Translations under genes and position numbers: made by a program | Shown here: positions 10,871 through 23,404 of the stretch, piece after piece | How positions within the stretch are numbered: position 1 is the stretch's first letter | Layout: each line of letters opens with the position of its first letter | Origin: Henckelia pumila | Lineage: Eukaryota > Streptophyta > Magnoliopsida > Lamiales > Gesneriaceae | Direction: 5' to 3' | DNA: 64,000 bases | NCBI RefSeq assembly: GCF_033568475.1 | Contig: NC_133121.1 | Location: 136,308,375 to 136,372,374, forward strand | The notes under the pieces: model-generated | Told to the model about the DNA's origin: nothing | Databases searched by the model: none | The model's input: the letters and a program-made list of their open reading frames with translations, nothing else

Positions 10871-11400
10871 GGGTTTTCGTAAAGCAGGAGAGCCGCTCTA
10901 CCACTCACAAAACTACAGTAGAAGCTCAAAATCAAAAGCCCAAATCAAGCAAGAATCAAGAATTTTACTCAGTACTCGAAGTAGGTCACAAAAAGAAGTA
11001 GCAAAGAGTCATAAACAAAAACAGAGAAAGCATTAAAGCAAATTTCTTTGTCTCCAAAACACCAAAGAATGAATCTTTGTAGCTCTAAATACATGTATGT
11101 GTTATAAATATAATATAACACGGAAAGAAGGAGCCGCGAGTGTAGGGTCGCACAGGTTTCAAGAAAGAGAGGGAAAAGGAGATCTAGTATGATTCAGGCG
11201 GCAGAAGCAGCAGCTGTATGTTATTAAACGCGCCTTTTTTCCCTTTGTTTTTGGCGGGAAACAGAGTGGACTAGAAAGAATGGGATCCTCTCTGTAATTC
11301 CCTCCACCCCATTGTCTCTGTGCGTTCGCAGTTTACGAGCTTTGTCTCTGTATTTAATACCCCGAGTACTCCATATGTTTGACATTGACCTCAAATTTCA
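10871..11400 (-). promoter_or_regulatory. 5' leader and promoter region of the CRF gene
   Basis: This stretch lies upstream of the CRF start on its own strand. An AT-rich palindrome (TGTTATAAATATAATATAACA, about 11099-11118) and a TATTTAAT-like element near 11349 are two possible TATA regions. Which one is used is not clear from sequence. The open frame at 10818-11036 (plus) is an antisense shadow of leader sequence. Confidence 0.4.
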
Positions 11401-14400
11401 TACATCATCGTCCCCGTGTCAGATCCAACGGTTTTATTGTATTTCGATTATCTTTATATCAAGACTACTTTAGAAAATCTTTACGTTGTAAATGGGCGAA
11501 CCATGGAGTCTGAAATCATTTTAAATGTATAATCTGAATTTTTTATTTTTTATTCCTTATTTATTGATATATTTTGGGCAATAATGAAGTAGCTGAGTGA
11601 GTGAGTGGGGAGGGAAGAATACATGGCTCCGCCTTTTAATTTATGGTGATTGGTGAACAATTAATTGTTTATTAATTATATGGAACCGTAAGATTGTGAT
11701 TATTATGAAAAGTAAGGAAAGGGTTAGGAGAGTGGAGCAGCCTTATTGTTCCTAATAATATGGTGGAATATGATATTGTCGCTCTAATAATTATGTGGCG
11801 GCGCCGAGTAGAGTCGTAGGTTGCTCAAATTCATGCCACTCGTTAATACATGGTGTAGTGACACAAATTTTGTATGAGATGAGTTGCGGTTAGATTTCCA
11901 TGTGGGGTTCATTGATTTTATCCAATCATGATCTGTCACGTCACCTGCAGAGTACTATTTTGCGGGTGACATGTACTAAACCGTTAAATCGATATATTTC
12001 ACGTACAAATACATGTTTTTTTTAATAATGAGCTTGGAATTTATTTTGTAGAATAAGTTTTTAAAATTAAATAGAGTATCTTTTACTTTTAAGACGAAAT
12101 CCTTTCTTAAGACACAATCATTGAAAAATATATTTTCACTTTAAACCTCTGCTTAGAACAACTTTCTTGGAGGATGTTTTGAAACTCTCTTTCTATCTCT
12201 TTTTATATTTATTAAGAGAAACAGTTTACTGAAAATTAATTTGATCTGAATTAAAAGTTTGATAAATTCCAAACTCAAATAAAAATAGAAGAGTGCAAAA
12301 AGGGGTCGACCCCAACATAAATTTGCTGGTGTGATGCGAAACTTAATTGAAATTTAAATATATTAGAAAATAAACTTTTTTTAAAAAAAATGTTTTACAA
12401 TTATCACGTCTGACCTTTTTTTATTAAAAAAAAAAAAGAAGTTATAGAAAATGAAATAAGATGTAAGAAACTTAGTCCACACTCCAAAAATGAATGAAAA
12501 ATAATGGAGGTCGCCTAAGTGGATGCATAATAAGCTGCCACAGTCGAAGGTGACAGTTGTGTGAGTGGGAACCATTTGTTGACCCGGTTAAATTGAATTC
12601 GTGGATCGGATAATTTAAGGCAACAGTGTCAAATGTTGTACGTGTCAGAGCTAGTTTTTGCTTTTATTTTGCTAGTGGAATATAGGCTGGGAGTGGAAAA
12701 TGGAAAAACCATATATATATTCATTGCTACCACTTTTTCTTCACCCAACTTCACTTGTAGTTACCTACCACAATTAATATGTACTGAATTGAATTATTTA
12801 CTCCGGAATTATGCTTATATATATATATATATTTTTTTGGTATACGAGACGGTCTCGTTAATATATATACATGAGACGGATTGATCTGATTAATATATAT
12901 ATTGAGTTAAAAATAATATTTTTGAAATATAAATTAATATTTTATATCAGTCGAGTTAGATATTAATCCTACAAATTTGACTTGCGAGGAGATCGCATAA
13001 CATTTTTTGTGTTATTTTATAGATTGTTCATCTATATTAGTATGACTAGGATGCCAAAACAGGTTGACTCATCCCGTCTTGCCAAATAATTTGGTTGAGT
13101 TGATATTTTTTCACCTCGTGCAAATGGCAAGTTAACCCATCCCAACTCACCAAGTGACGGGTTATGCTGAATAACGGGTCAACCTACCCTTGCCCACCTG
13201 ATATAACTAAATGACAAGGCCAGTCGAATTGGCCCAGTCTTGCCCCACCAAATAGATAGGCTGAGTTGGAAAATTTTCAATCTATCCAAACGACGGGCCA
13301 ATCCACCCAGCCCCGCCAAATGGTGGATTGGGAACTTGAGGTGGGTTGAGAGTTTCAGTCTATATATTCCATTAACCGTTTTAACATGTCTAAGTATGAA
13401 ATCTTTGCTTTACTTCGAAATTTTTGTGGGTGTTGATATAATATTGCGTCAACGTTTTATATGTGCAGTGCCATATCAGAACTCTAGTTGAAAAAATTAT
13501 ATTCGACGAGAATTGAAATAATATGATTAAAACTCGATTTTACAACATAAAAGATTAAAATTACAAAAATAAAAAAATTTGCAATTTTCCCAATTCGTTC
13601 CTTCATTCATTCACATAATCACATTGACTTCATTTTGTATTACTTTGTGAATATATTCGATCGTCAATAATATTTGGCGACAATGTAAATACTAGAATAT
13701 ATCAATCATTTATATTGTTCTTGGAACGGTTTCAATAACAAGTCATATATATATCTTGAATAATTCCAAAGTTCGATAAATATCAACATCACGAAAAATC
13801 GACGGGACAAATAAGTTTATTAAAAACAAACAGATGACCAGAAAATCGTAGAAGAAAATCAAAGCTTTACGAAAATTCCGCGAACTATAGGGCATAGGCA
13901 ACTCAAAGTGTTAGGTTCATCGTTCTACAACAATTGAAGTAAAAAATAGTTATATTACACGTATATTTCTTTTATTATTCTTATATATTACATCTCATTT
14001 GGCATCATATCTCACGAGTAAAATAGTCACAAAGAGTGTAATAAAATATTCAACACATTTACGTGATGTAATTTGTGTGTAAGAATCCACACGAGAGTTT
14101 TGAAATTTTAAAAATTATGAAAAAAAATTCAGTTTTTTTCTTTTTATAAAAAAATTCTAGGAAAAAAATAGATTTAGAAATCGTTTTATCAGTCAACTGA
14201 GGCAGACATGTGCAACACGTTACCAAGTCAATATTTTAAAATTTTGCAGTACTAAATCTGACTTTCGAATTAAAAAAATAAAAATCTTAATATCTTTTTT
14301 ATTAATTAATTAATTTAAATATACACGTATGTTAGTTTTGTTATATATACTAGCGTCTGTTGCACACATCTATATAAATTTTTTATGTTAATTAATTTTC

Positions 14401-15051
14401 ATACTATTTTAGAACTCACATTATGAATTAGACATTCAAAAGTTTAAGAGTGATAATTATCTAATCTAAATCTTTAAAAAAATATATTCAATCTAAAAAT
14501 TCAAAAATACAAACAAAGATAAGAATGTAATTTTGGTAAATAATATTGTTTCAAGTGGTTAAAAAACAGGAGATTATATAAAATGACTAATTTGTATAAT
14601 AATTTGATTTTGTTGGAAATTAAGTTAGGATATAATCGTAATTTCATCTCAAGCTTCACCAATCAATTGAAAATTAGTTAATTAGAGGTCTATACTATAA
14701 TAATATAGTAAGATAGTAAGATATATATAGGCAAACATCAAACACTCAATAAATAGAATATGAATGACACATTTGCATGAAAATAACAAAAAAAATTTAA
14801 AAATATATAAACACATGGAAAGTGGGGTTAGTAAATAAGTCATGAAATTAATGATTAGAAAATTAAATGTATTGTGGTTTGAAAAGTAAGAATTGGTAGG
14901 CTTAGGGTCACTTTAAGAAGAAGCAAAGGGAATTAAGGGCCCATTGGGCCCTTGGCCCGGCACGTGAGTGATTTATGATTATCAGTTGTTCATCTATTGC
15001 TTGTCAATTACGCGAAAACTATTAATATATTTACGGCTATTATTATACAAT
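11401..15051. other. AT-rich intergenic DNA
   Basis: I see no supported gene here. Contents: a GAGACGGTCTC MITE remnant at about 12842-13000, a degenerate G/C-motif repeat at 13050-13345 listed separately, and simple AT repeats (for example 12810-12830). Open frames at 12381-12575, 12633-12884 and 13240-13491 match no family and lie in repeat or low-complexity DNA. Confidence 0.55.
13050..13345. repeat. Degenerate repeat rich in GGGTT-AACCC and GCCCC motifs
   Basis: Short motifs of the type GGTTGA, AACCCATCC, GGGTCAACC and GCCCCACC recur in both orientations over about 300 bp of otherwise AT-rich DNA. This resembles the subterminal repeats of hAT-type non-autonomous elements such as the clearer one at 15656-16175. 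I cannot define its ends. Confidence 0.4.
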
Positions 15052-15221
15052 GAGTAATACTCTTGTGAAACGGTTTTATCCGTGAGACGAATCAATTTTA
15101 TTTATATTTATAATAATAAATAATATTTTAGGCATAAAATATAATATTTTTAATGGATAACCTATATAAGAGACTCGTATAAAAAATGACTCTTTAGACC
15201 GTCTCACAGGTGTTTTTGTCT
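15052..15221. mobile_element. MITE, GAGACGGTCTC family, copy near 15.1 kb
   Basis: It begins GAGTAATACTCTTGTGAAAC and ends near GACCGTCTCACAGGTG, so the ends are inverted (GTGAAACGG against CCGTCTCAC). The interior (TTATAATAATAAATAATATTTT, then TTTTTAATGGATAACC) is shared with the copy at 26383-26553, which shows one dispersed family. No transposase is encoded. Confidence 0.65.
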
Positions 15222-15242
15222 TATATAATAGCTTGCACCAAT

Positions 15243-15248
15243 TATTTG

Positions 15249-15293
<45 letters not shown>

Positions 15294-15460
15294 AAGGATC
15301 GTGTGTGTATATATATATATATATATTTATATTATATTATTTAATATAAAAAATATGAATATGGTTATATATATATATATTTTGAAGGATCGTGTGTGTA
15401 TATATATATATATATTTATATTATATTATTTAATATAAAAAATATGAATATCTAACCATA
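15243..15460. repeat. (TA)n microsatellite with a duplicated 91-bp unit
   Basis: A long TA run (about 15249-15288) is followed by two copies of a unit starting TTTTGAAGGATCGTGTGTGTA, at 15289 and 15380. Each contains another TA run and the string TATTATTTAATATAAAAAAT. The copies are nearly identical, so the duplication is recent or kept alike by slippage. Confidence 0.8.
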
Positions 15461-15655
15461 AACCATGTACATCATCATAAGGGGAAAGAGAAAAAATTGC
15501 AAATTCTAGAGTATGCTTCTTTTCGGGCTATTTGCATCAAATCTTATTCCGAAAAGTCTAGAAAGAGTGAAACTCTTTAAGAAATTCTAATAGATTAATT
15601 TATCATAATTGTTTTTAAATCCACACATTTCAATCACTATTTATTGGACCGTCAA

Positions 15656-16175
15656 TTAAATTTGGGTTGTCCCGTCGTCACTATTTATTCGGGTTAGCCC
15701 GCCCCACTCTAAAAAAGGGCGGGTTGGGTCATCATTTTGTCGGTCAATCAGGAAGCGGGTAAAAACGGGCTGATCCGTTTGAGCCACGGGCTAAGGCAGG
15801 CAGCGGTGGTGCGGGCCGGCCCGTTAAATTTTTTAAAAAAACATTCTAGAAATTATATTATAATTAATATTTTAAATATTAATGTATGATTGATAAGTTT
15901 TGAACAATTTAAATTGTTTGAAATATTTTATAAATGGTTATAAACTCTAAATGATTTATGATAATTTATGTTTAATGGATCATTTTTAAAAATTTATATT
16001 ATTTATAATAATTTATTTATTGTTAATGTGTTTTTAAATATGTATATCATTTGTAATTATTTATGTATGATTTTTTTAATTTTGTTCATATTTTTTTGAA
16101 GTTTTTTAAATGTTTGGCGAGTATCAATTCGGCCGGCCCGCCTGATAGCGGGCTGAGGCGAGACGGCCCAAATTG
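15656..16175. mobile_element. Non-autonomous hAT-like element with GGCCGGCCCG subterminal motifs
   Basis: The left end reads AATTTGGGTTGTCCCGTCG and the right end, on the opposite strand, AATTTGGGCCGTCTCGCC, giving imperfect terminal inverted repeats. Next to each end are clustered GGGTTAGCCCGCCCC, CGGGCCGGCCCG and GGCCGGCCCGCC motifs, while the roughly 300-bp centre is almost pure AT. Subterminal repeat clusters of this kind are typical of plant hAT elements. I could not find a convincing 8-bp target duplication. Confidence 0.55.
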
Positions 16176-16512
16176 AATGGCTTACTATTTATAAAAACCA
16201 AGTAACATGAGGTAGAGGGTTTTATGTCTCATTTATAAAAACATGATTTCTAAAGTGTTATTTAAAAAATAAATAAATAAAAAAGAGTCAAAGCTCAAAC
16301 AAATAAACTAGATGGATGGGTGCCGTGTTTTGGACAAATTTTGAGACATTTTAATAGGCATATTATATTTTTGTACAAAACATCCATTATCTCGGTATCG
16401 ACATAGAAGCTCATACAAACAATCGTAAATGTATAGCGACCCGAATTAATATAATTGTGAAATATCTTCAATTGCATGATGGTAATACCCTTTCTGCATC
16501 ATTTATATTAAA

Positions 16513-18236
16513 CTAGTATTGCACCTCGTGCGATGTACAGAACTTTATTTATATATAATTAGAACTAAAAATTAGTAAATATGAACTTTTGAATAAATAA
16601 TTAAAATAAAACTAAATTAATGTCGATTTTGAATAAAAAAGGATTTGAAATCCATGGATTAAATATATCTTCATTGTTTAAATAACATTTAAAAAAAATC
16701 AATTCATCTTTATATTTGTTTACACTATATTTGAACTAATCACAATGACTTTCAAATCCATAAAATGTTAGAACTTAGAATCATTTGAAATGAATAGTGT
16801 GAGAATAAGTAGGAGATTTATTTGAATTTTCATTACTGAAGTTATTTAACAATGAAAATAATAACCCATAGATTTCAAATGACTCAATACAAATTCAACT
16901 TAAATTGGTTTAAACCATATATTTAGAAACAAAATATTAATAATTTAGAAATTATAAAAAAACGTTTTAATACAACATTTTTGGTTGAATATGTTTTCTA
17001 GTTGTTATACTATATCGAAATTTTAAAATTCTTCGAAAATTTAACATGTTTAGACGACCCTTATGATTCGTAAATCTTGATACCGATGACCATGAGAAAA
17101 CATTAAGTCTTACATGGGAAAATTAGCTCTGTCATCATGCGTTTGTATAGTAAATATTTGTACAAAGTTTTCGTTTAAAATACAAAATAATAATATTAAT
17201 ATCCGTATACAAATATTTAATGTAGCGAAAAATCAGCACAACATATTGAATTAAAAAAATCGAAAAAATATGTTTTTTTTTCAGATTCTTTTAACATTTT
17301 ATTTTTTAATATTCATAGTGTGTAAATTTTTTTATATAAGTTTTTTCATACTTTTTTTTAACTATTTGTTTATTTTCATTTTGTAAACATATTTGAAGAA
17401 AAATCATTATATATTGATGAATACATTTCCTTTTGGATGATTTTTTTTTTTTACCATTAAGTTCTAAAATCTCATAAAAATGATGATCTTTGTTTTGTTT
17501 TGTTTTATTTTATTTGTTGTAAAGATATCCAATATTCTTTCAAATATTATAAATTTTGTTTATTTTTTTGAGGACTTTGTTTTATCTAATTATTATAAAT
17601 TTAATATATATGTCATACTTGCATTCTATAAAATAATATATATATATTTATTGAGTGAGTAGATTAGTTACTAATAAAAATAAATTAAAAATTAATTTTA
17701 AAAATCACATATTATTTTATTATCAAAATTTTACAAAACAAATATTTTTTTAAATAAAATCAAAATGATGATCAAAATAAATGATATGTTATAATAAATA
17801 TAAACACTTAGTAAAGGAATTTATTTTTAAATATTTAATGTGACAGATATAAATATATATTTCTATAATTAATTTTTAAAAAATTGTGAGTTTGAGAAAA
17901 CTTGTTATTTTTTTCATATTTTTTAACACAAGAATAATTGAATTATTTAACTCATATTAAATTATGAAATTTAATTATATATATTATTTAAACTCTATTA
18001 TTATTATTTTTTAAAAATAAATAGTTTGAACATCTATGCAAAATCCAAGAAAACATTCATTCATTTTGTGTTGAAATATGTGTCAAATAGTTGTCCATAA
18101 TTAATATTCTTCATAATAATTTATTATTTTTCTATCATTAATTATCTTTCCATTTTTAGTATTGATTTTTAGGCGGGAAAATTGTTAGTTACGTTTTTTT
18201 GGAATATTATTCTGTTTTTATATATATAGATATAGA
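16513..18236 (-). mobile_element. Non-autonomous Helitron
   Basis: On the minus strand the 3' end reads GCACGAGGTGC (a GCAC/GTGC hairpin), then AATACTAG at 16513, followed by T. The 5' end reads TCTATATCTATATATATAAA at 18236, preceded by A, and soon contains AACAATTTTCCCGCC, wording common at plant Helitron 5' ends. The TC start, the hairpin near a CTAG end and insertion between A and T are the Helitron hallmarks. The 1.7-kb interior is AT-rich and encodes no Rep/helicase. The 5' end could also be at 18230. Confidence 0.65.
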
Positions 18237-18647
18237 TATCTCCAAATATTTGATCATGATATCTTATATGAGTAATATGTGCATCAATCCCAAAATTTCC
18301 TAACAAATTAAAGACAAAAAAAAAAATAAAAAATTAAAAGGAGAAGAATAGGAGATAAATCTATAATACAAATAGACTCCCCAAAACTAATTGGGACATA
18401 CAAATCCAATCTCATCAATCCTAAAACTTTAAATCCTCAAACCCAATCCTTTGAGTATGTTTATAACTCCAAACAACTGCAAACATAAAGTTGAAAAAAA
18501 AAACATTTTGGACCAAAAACCAACAAAGAACAAGAATTCAAGCCCTATCCTATTGCTATGTGCTAATATGCAAAAGAATTGAAGTTTGATTTTCCACAAG
18601 AAATGAATGAAAATAAAAAGGAGGCAAGCATGCATGCATGTTTTACC
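18237..18647. other. Spacer and 3' flank of the NHL gene
   Basis: AT-rich DNA downstream of the NHL stop codon on that gene's strand. It probably contains its 3' UTR. No other gene is apparent. The open frame at 18429-18635 has no family resemblance. Confidence 0.45.
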
Positions 18648-19400
18648 TTATAGAGGGGTCATTTGGACGCCGCATTTAGGAGCATGTCCGTTGTCGATTT
18701 CGGACTGATCGATGCTCCGGCAAGAAACCTTGATCGGGAAACCATTCATCTTGTTCCCATTCACCAAGAAATCAATGTGGCCCTTGAGCACTACATCGAT
18801 GACCATCAAGTGTTTCAACGAGTTATCCCGCAAATCCTCTGCCACCGCCTCTTCCGCGGACGTTTTCCTCATCCACGTCCTCGCCCTCACGTCTGCCGAC
18901 GAGCTTGGTTCTTGAGTTATCGCTGGGACGGTCACCGTCCCGAGGTCGACCCCTTCCGCGGTCAAAGAGGCCGTCATTCGGCTGTAAGATAGCTTGATTT
19001 TCGAGTTGTCGTTTGTAAAATTTAGACGTACTTCGAGGTCTGAGGTCAGGAAAGTGTCTGTGTCCGTGTTGTTGACCTCGAGATAATAGACGTCGAGCCT
19101 ATGGAGGCGGACTTGGGGCAGGTTGGATTGGAGGAAGGCGAAATATACGCCTCCTACGAGTATAGATAGGAGGAGCAGCACGGCCAGGACGAGGGAGGTC
19201 CAGGCACAGCACGAGTTGCAGCACGCGCTGTATGGGGGGCGGCTGACGACTTGAGCTTCCGTGTCTATGAACTCGGGTTCTGCTGGTGGTTTTGGAGGCT
19301 CTTGGGATCTTGCCAAAGTAGCCTCGTTGAAGGAGACGCGGCGGCTGAGGTTCCTCTGCAGCGGTTTCGGGCCATTGTTTGAAACTTGGCCTGCCGTCAT
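18648..19400 (-). CDS. NDR1/HIN1-like (NHL) protein, LEA-2 superfamily
   Basis: An intronless gene of 250 codons. Residues 1-55 form a cytoplasmic, basic and Pro-rich tail, followed by a Cys cluster (60, 61, 64, 65) that could be palmitoylated. Residues 68-90 are one membrane span (TSLVLAVLLLLSILVGGVYF). Residues about 100-225 form the LEA-2/WHy-type beta domain, with the usual VYYLEVNNT and DLEVRLNFTNDNSKIKLSY wording, and end with KVSCR. NHL proteins sit in the plasma membrane or plasmodesmata with the LEA-2 domain outside, and many are linked to immunity or abiotic stress. The exact paralog cannot be named. The start is the first Met of the frame and fits the family's N-terminal layout. 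Confidence 0.9.
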   Translation of the reverse strand: MTAGQVSNNGPKPLQRNLSRRVSFNEATLARSQEPPKPPAEPEFIDTEAQVVSRPPYSACCNSCCAWTSLVLAVLLLLSILVGGVYFAFLQSNLPQVRLHRLDVYYLEVNNTDTDTFLTSDLEVRLNFTNDNSKIKLSYSRMTASLTAEGVDLGTVTVPAITQEPSSSADVRARTWMRKTSAEEAVAEDLRDNSLKHLMVIDVVLKGHIDFLVNGNKMNGFPIKVSCRSIDQSEIDNGHAPKCGVQMTPL

Positions 19401-19875
19401 GGAAAGAAAACGGGTCTCAACACGTTAAAATCTCAAGAGGGCAATGTGATTCTGAGATCATATGATTCAATGGGATATGTTTCATGGATTCGGAAACTCA
19501 GGAGGACCGTACAAATTCTTGCAGACAAGAATCTTAGGCAGCCCTTAATTTGTGTGAAACATTCTTTCGTAATTCCGAACCAACCATTTAGATTTCAGAC
19601 AATAAGAGGTCCACAGAATCGAGATTATCAGAAGAAATTTTGAGGCAAAGGAGACGTCATAACCATTGAATTGTTGAGAAAGCTTCTGAATCAATATTAC
19701 AATGGTGTCAATAAACAAACAATACAAACCCAGAATAAATACTCGCACTACATGTAAATACCAAATGGCGTTTTAGAATCAGATGAATTTTTCACAACAC
19801 AAACAGATGAGAAAATTCAGAATTTAGAATGAGTGAGCATTCATTTCTAAAGAATATAGTGTACGTCTGCACAAT
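19401..19875. other. Short spacer between the RLK and NHL genes
   Basis: The two genes run the same way (minus), so these 475 bp must hold the RLK 3' UTR and terminator as well as the NHL promoter and leader. No canonical TATA box stands out near the NHL start. Open frames here match nothing. Confidence 0.5.
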
Positions 19876-22800
19876 TCAGGTCCTGGAGTTATTCTCGTCG
19901 GAAGAAGGCCGGTTCTCCGAGTCAGATAGTCGAACCTCTTCGATCATTCTAACTACCTCGTCCATGTTAGGTCGCATGTCAGGCACCTTTGAAACACAGG
20001 CCATGGCGAGTTGCAACATTTGCACCATCTCTTCTTCAATGTTTTGGAATCTCATTAGCTCGACATCAAATACCTCAGCCGTCCATTCCTCCCGAACAAC
20101 AGATTGTACCCATCTTGGGAGATCAACAGTGTCTTCGCGGCTTGGGGATTGAATTGGTTGTTTCCCAGTAAGCATCTCTAGTAATATGACCCCGAAACTA
20201 TAAACGTCAGATTTGTGAGAGTGCTTCCGCGTCTCGATTACCTCTGGAGCACGGTATCCTGCAAGACGAGATGATGTGGGGGGATAGTTCATTAGAGGGG
20301 CTAACCCGAAATCTGAGACACACCCATCCAGATCTTGATTTAGGAGGACGTTTGAGGACTTTATGTTTCCATGAGCAAATTTTGTGCCTCCTATCGAATG
20401 CAAATGAGCAATGCCTCTTGCTGCCCCGAGAGATATTTTGACTCTTGAATCCCAGTCTAGCGAAGTTCTTCCGGCGGTCTTGTTTCCTGCTAGGTTGAAA
20501 ATGAGAAATTAAAGTCAGACAAACAGCATATATATTCATAGAAAAAGTTTCCATCAGCGGAAGCTTGATTTTTGATAGAAAGACTATGAGATGCTGGGAA
20601 AAAAGCCACCAACATAAAATCATATCATGGATTTACAGCATCATGAGGATCTAAGTAATCATTTAAATATTCAATATTTACTTCATCAGCAAGTACAATT
20701 TGTCCAGAATCACAACTTGTGCAAATTTTATCGTTCAAAAACCTTTTAAAGAGTGAGTCAGTACCATGCAAAAGAGACGCCAAACTGCCATTATGATAGT
20801 AATCATAGACCAGGAGCTTTTCGTCTTTGGAGTAATAATATGCACGTAAAGGCACAATATTTGGATGTTGTCCAACTCTGCCGCTTATTTCCATTTGCAG
20901 TTCAAAATCCTTCTTCCCCACAATGACTTCTTTTAACCTTTTCACAACCACAGTAGTCGACTCCTCCAAAACTGCCTTATATGCAGTTCCAAAACTACCC
21001 TTGCCAAGCACTTCTGCCGAAGCCCTCAACAAATCCTCGAGATCAAAATTGTAAGAACAACCTTCAAAGAAAACTAACTTGTTTTTCTCGGGTTCTTGCA
21101 CCCCACTTCCAAACTCTTCTCTTGGCTTCTCACCCCTCCCAGCACTAGTAGACTTAACTTTTGGCACAGCACCACCATCATTCTTCTTTTTCTTGTAGCA
21201 GCACAAAAATAAAACTAGAGCAAGAAGAAATAGAAGCACAGCACCTCCAGCTGCAATGGCGATTATGACTCCTAAAGCAAGTTTTTTCTTGGAGCTTTGC
21301 TTTTGAGGACCTCCAGTGGGTGGTAGGAAAGGACTTGGGGAAGGAGAAGGTGGAAGAACGGAAAAACAAGGATTTAAAGGCGGACCGCATAAAGAGTTTC
21401 CAATGAATGATGAATTTGGAAAGTTTTGTAAAGAAGATGGAATGGTGCCATTGAGATGATTGTAGCTAATGTTAAAACGTTTGAGAGGTAGAAGGCCGAG
21501 ATCGGGACAAGGTCCAGAAAGAGAGTTGTTCTGAAGGTTCAATGCTGTAAGTTCAGTCAAATTCTGAATGGTTATGGGAATGCTTCCCGTAAATGAATTA
21601 AATGAAAGGTCCAACACATTTAATCGAGGGGGAAGCGATGTAGGGATTTCACCTGAAAATCTGTTATGTTGGAGGAAGAGGTAGCTAAGAGAAGGGAGTG
21701 AGAGAATGTCTGAAGGCAAATTTCCACTAAGGAGATTTGATCTAAGGCTGAGAATTCTTAAAGAGTCCAGCTTTCCAAGTGTGTTGCTGGGAATTGGACC
21801 AGTAAGACCAATGCCAGGAAGGCGGACACTGATCACGGTTTTACCATCTTTAGCACAATTTATTCCAACCCAAGACGTGCACACAGGAGTAGTAAGATTC
21901 CAGTTGAGCTTCCTTCCATGTGGTATGGCAGTTGCAAATGCCAAGAGGGCTTGTGCATCCGCTTTCAAGTCACCATGAGCCAGAGGCAGAAACTGGATAG
22001 CTATGAAAAGCAAAGAAAGCAATACACGGGCTGTGCAGAGTTTCAGGAGGATACGACGTAGCTTTTCTGAAGGCGAGAAAGAGATGTCATAAATTGGCAT
22101 TAGATTATCATGTGAGAGATAAAAAAAAAAAACACAAATAATACAATCTGCATTTGAAATCATTTAAAAGAAAAGGTAAGACTCCAGGTAACAGCAGATT
22201 AAAAGTGAAGAAGAAAACAAGTTCTTTGAACAAGGCCAGAATTTTACCATACCACGATATGTATACTGCCCATTCATGATTACGAAACCATAAAATCAGG
22301 TCAAAAGTAAAACATATTTGTAATATAAGTATTCACAAACCAAGTTAGCTTATAGATAAATTGAATTCGGATATAGCACAAAAGATGGCACTAGGAACTT
22401 GATAATCAAGCTATAGATTACCCTCATCGTCTATTCTTTCAGGAAGTTATGGAACAGATGAAAAGAAAAGAAAATTAAAAGCAAAAAGGCATTTTGGAGT
22501 GGAAAAGGCAATATAATGCCACCTTTTTCAAAAACCTTGTAACCAAGCAGAGTAATCTAATTTAATATTTCACAAGAAAGTGGAATAAAAGTTTATGGTA
22601 TAGAAACATGCTAAAGCAAATTTAATCTTTAAGCACACTTTGGATGAAGAAGGAATTTAAAAGTTCCAAACAAAAATTTCCAACAAAGTTCATTCCTATC
22701 AAAGAGAGAGGAAGGCATACTCAAAATAACACCAATTCTTAGCAAGTAATTTTAATTCAAAAAAGCTATCTTAGCCTCATTAGTTTTCAACTATTTAGAA

Positions 22801-23404
22801 TAAATACTGCACATGAAAATGTTCAGCTCCAACCCCACATAAAAGTTATTTTTTATGTCCCTAGCTACCAACCATTTCATAGGTTCAAGACTCATCATCT
22901 GAGGAAACAAAACACAGAGAAGGGTTCATTTTCGTTCTTTCAGGAGGAATCTATCTGGAAATTCTCTTCCAAATTAGAACTTTAAAGAGGGGGGAAGCAT
23001 TAAAAGGAAACCTATATGACTTTTTCATGCGCATCCTAGAGCAAAAATGTTCCTTTGGGTAGTTGAGAAGATGAAAAAAGGAATCCCAAAAAAAGTTGAT
23101 TGTTTCAACCGTATAACCAAGATTCATAAGCTTAAAACACCATGAAAAATCGGCGAACAAAATCTTCTAAAAACCAATTTCAGATTGTCTTCACGGCAAC
23201 AAATTTAGTTCATAAATGCGCACACATTTTCTGGAACTGGTTTAACTCAGCACACTCAGATCTGCAATTAAACTCAAAATTTCCCACTTCCTCTACAGCA
23301 AAAAAAATAAAATAAAAAGAACAGTAAAGAACCACACATAAACGAGAGAGAGCAAAAGAGTAAAGGGTTAGCAAATTGCAAAGCTCACCTCGAAGCAGCA
23401 GCAT
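19876..23404 (-). CDS. LRR receptor-like pseudokinase (LRR-III, At5g58300-like)
   Basis: Three coding exons join in frame: 23404-23389 (ATG plus five codons), 22066-20765 and 20486-19876, giving 642 residues, the usual length for this group. Order: signal peptide (1-37), N-terminal LRR cap ([29 protein letters not shown]), about five LRRs (100-225), Pro/Ser-rich juxtamembrane stretch, membrane span (268-295), basic stop-transfer, then a kinase domain. The P-loop is GKGSFG (360-365) and the VVVKR lysine (381) is present. The catalytic HRD is HGN (478-480), so the Asp is missing, while DFG (498-500) is kept. Such proteins are grouped as inactive receptor kinases and act as scaffolds or co-receptors at the plasma membrane. 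The first intron is 1.3 kb, and an in-frame ATG at 22163 lies inside it. The short first exon gives a better signal peptide, so I prefer it. Reading through intron 2 would end the protein at 20625. Confidence 0.9.

Noticed and set aside
17480-17662. 60-codon frame inside the Helitron
   Set aside because: Phe/Ile/Tyr-rich product of AT-rich DNA; no Helitron Rep or helicase motif.
20625-20764. Extension of the pseudokinase reading frame beyond exon 2
   Set aside because: It is intron 2 read through. The donor at 20764 and acceptor at 20487 restore the kinase domain exactly.
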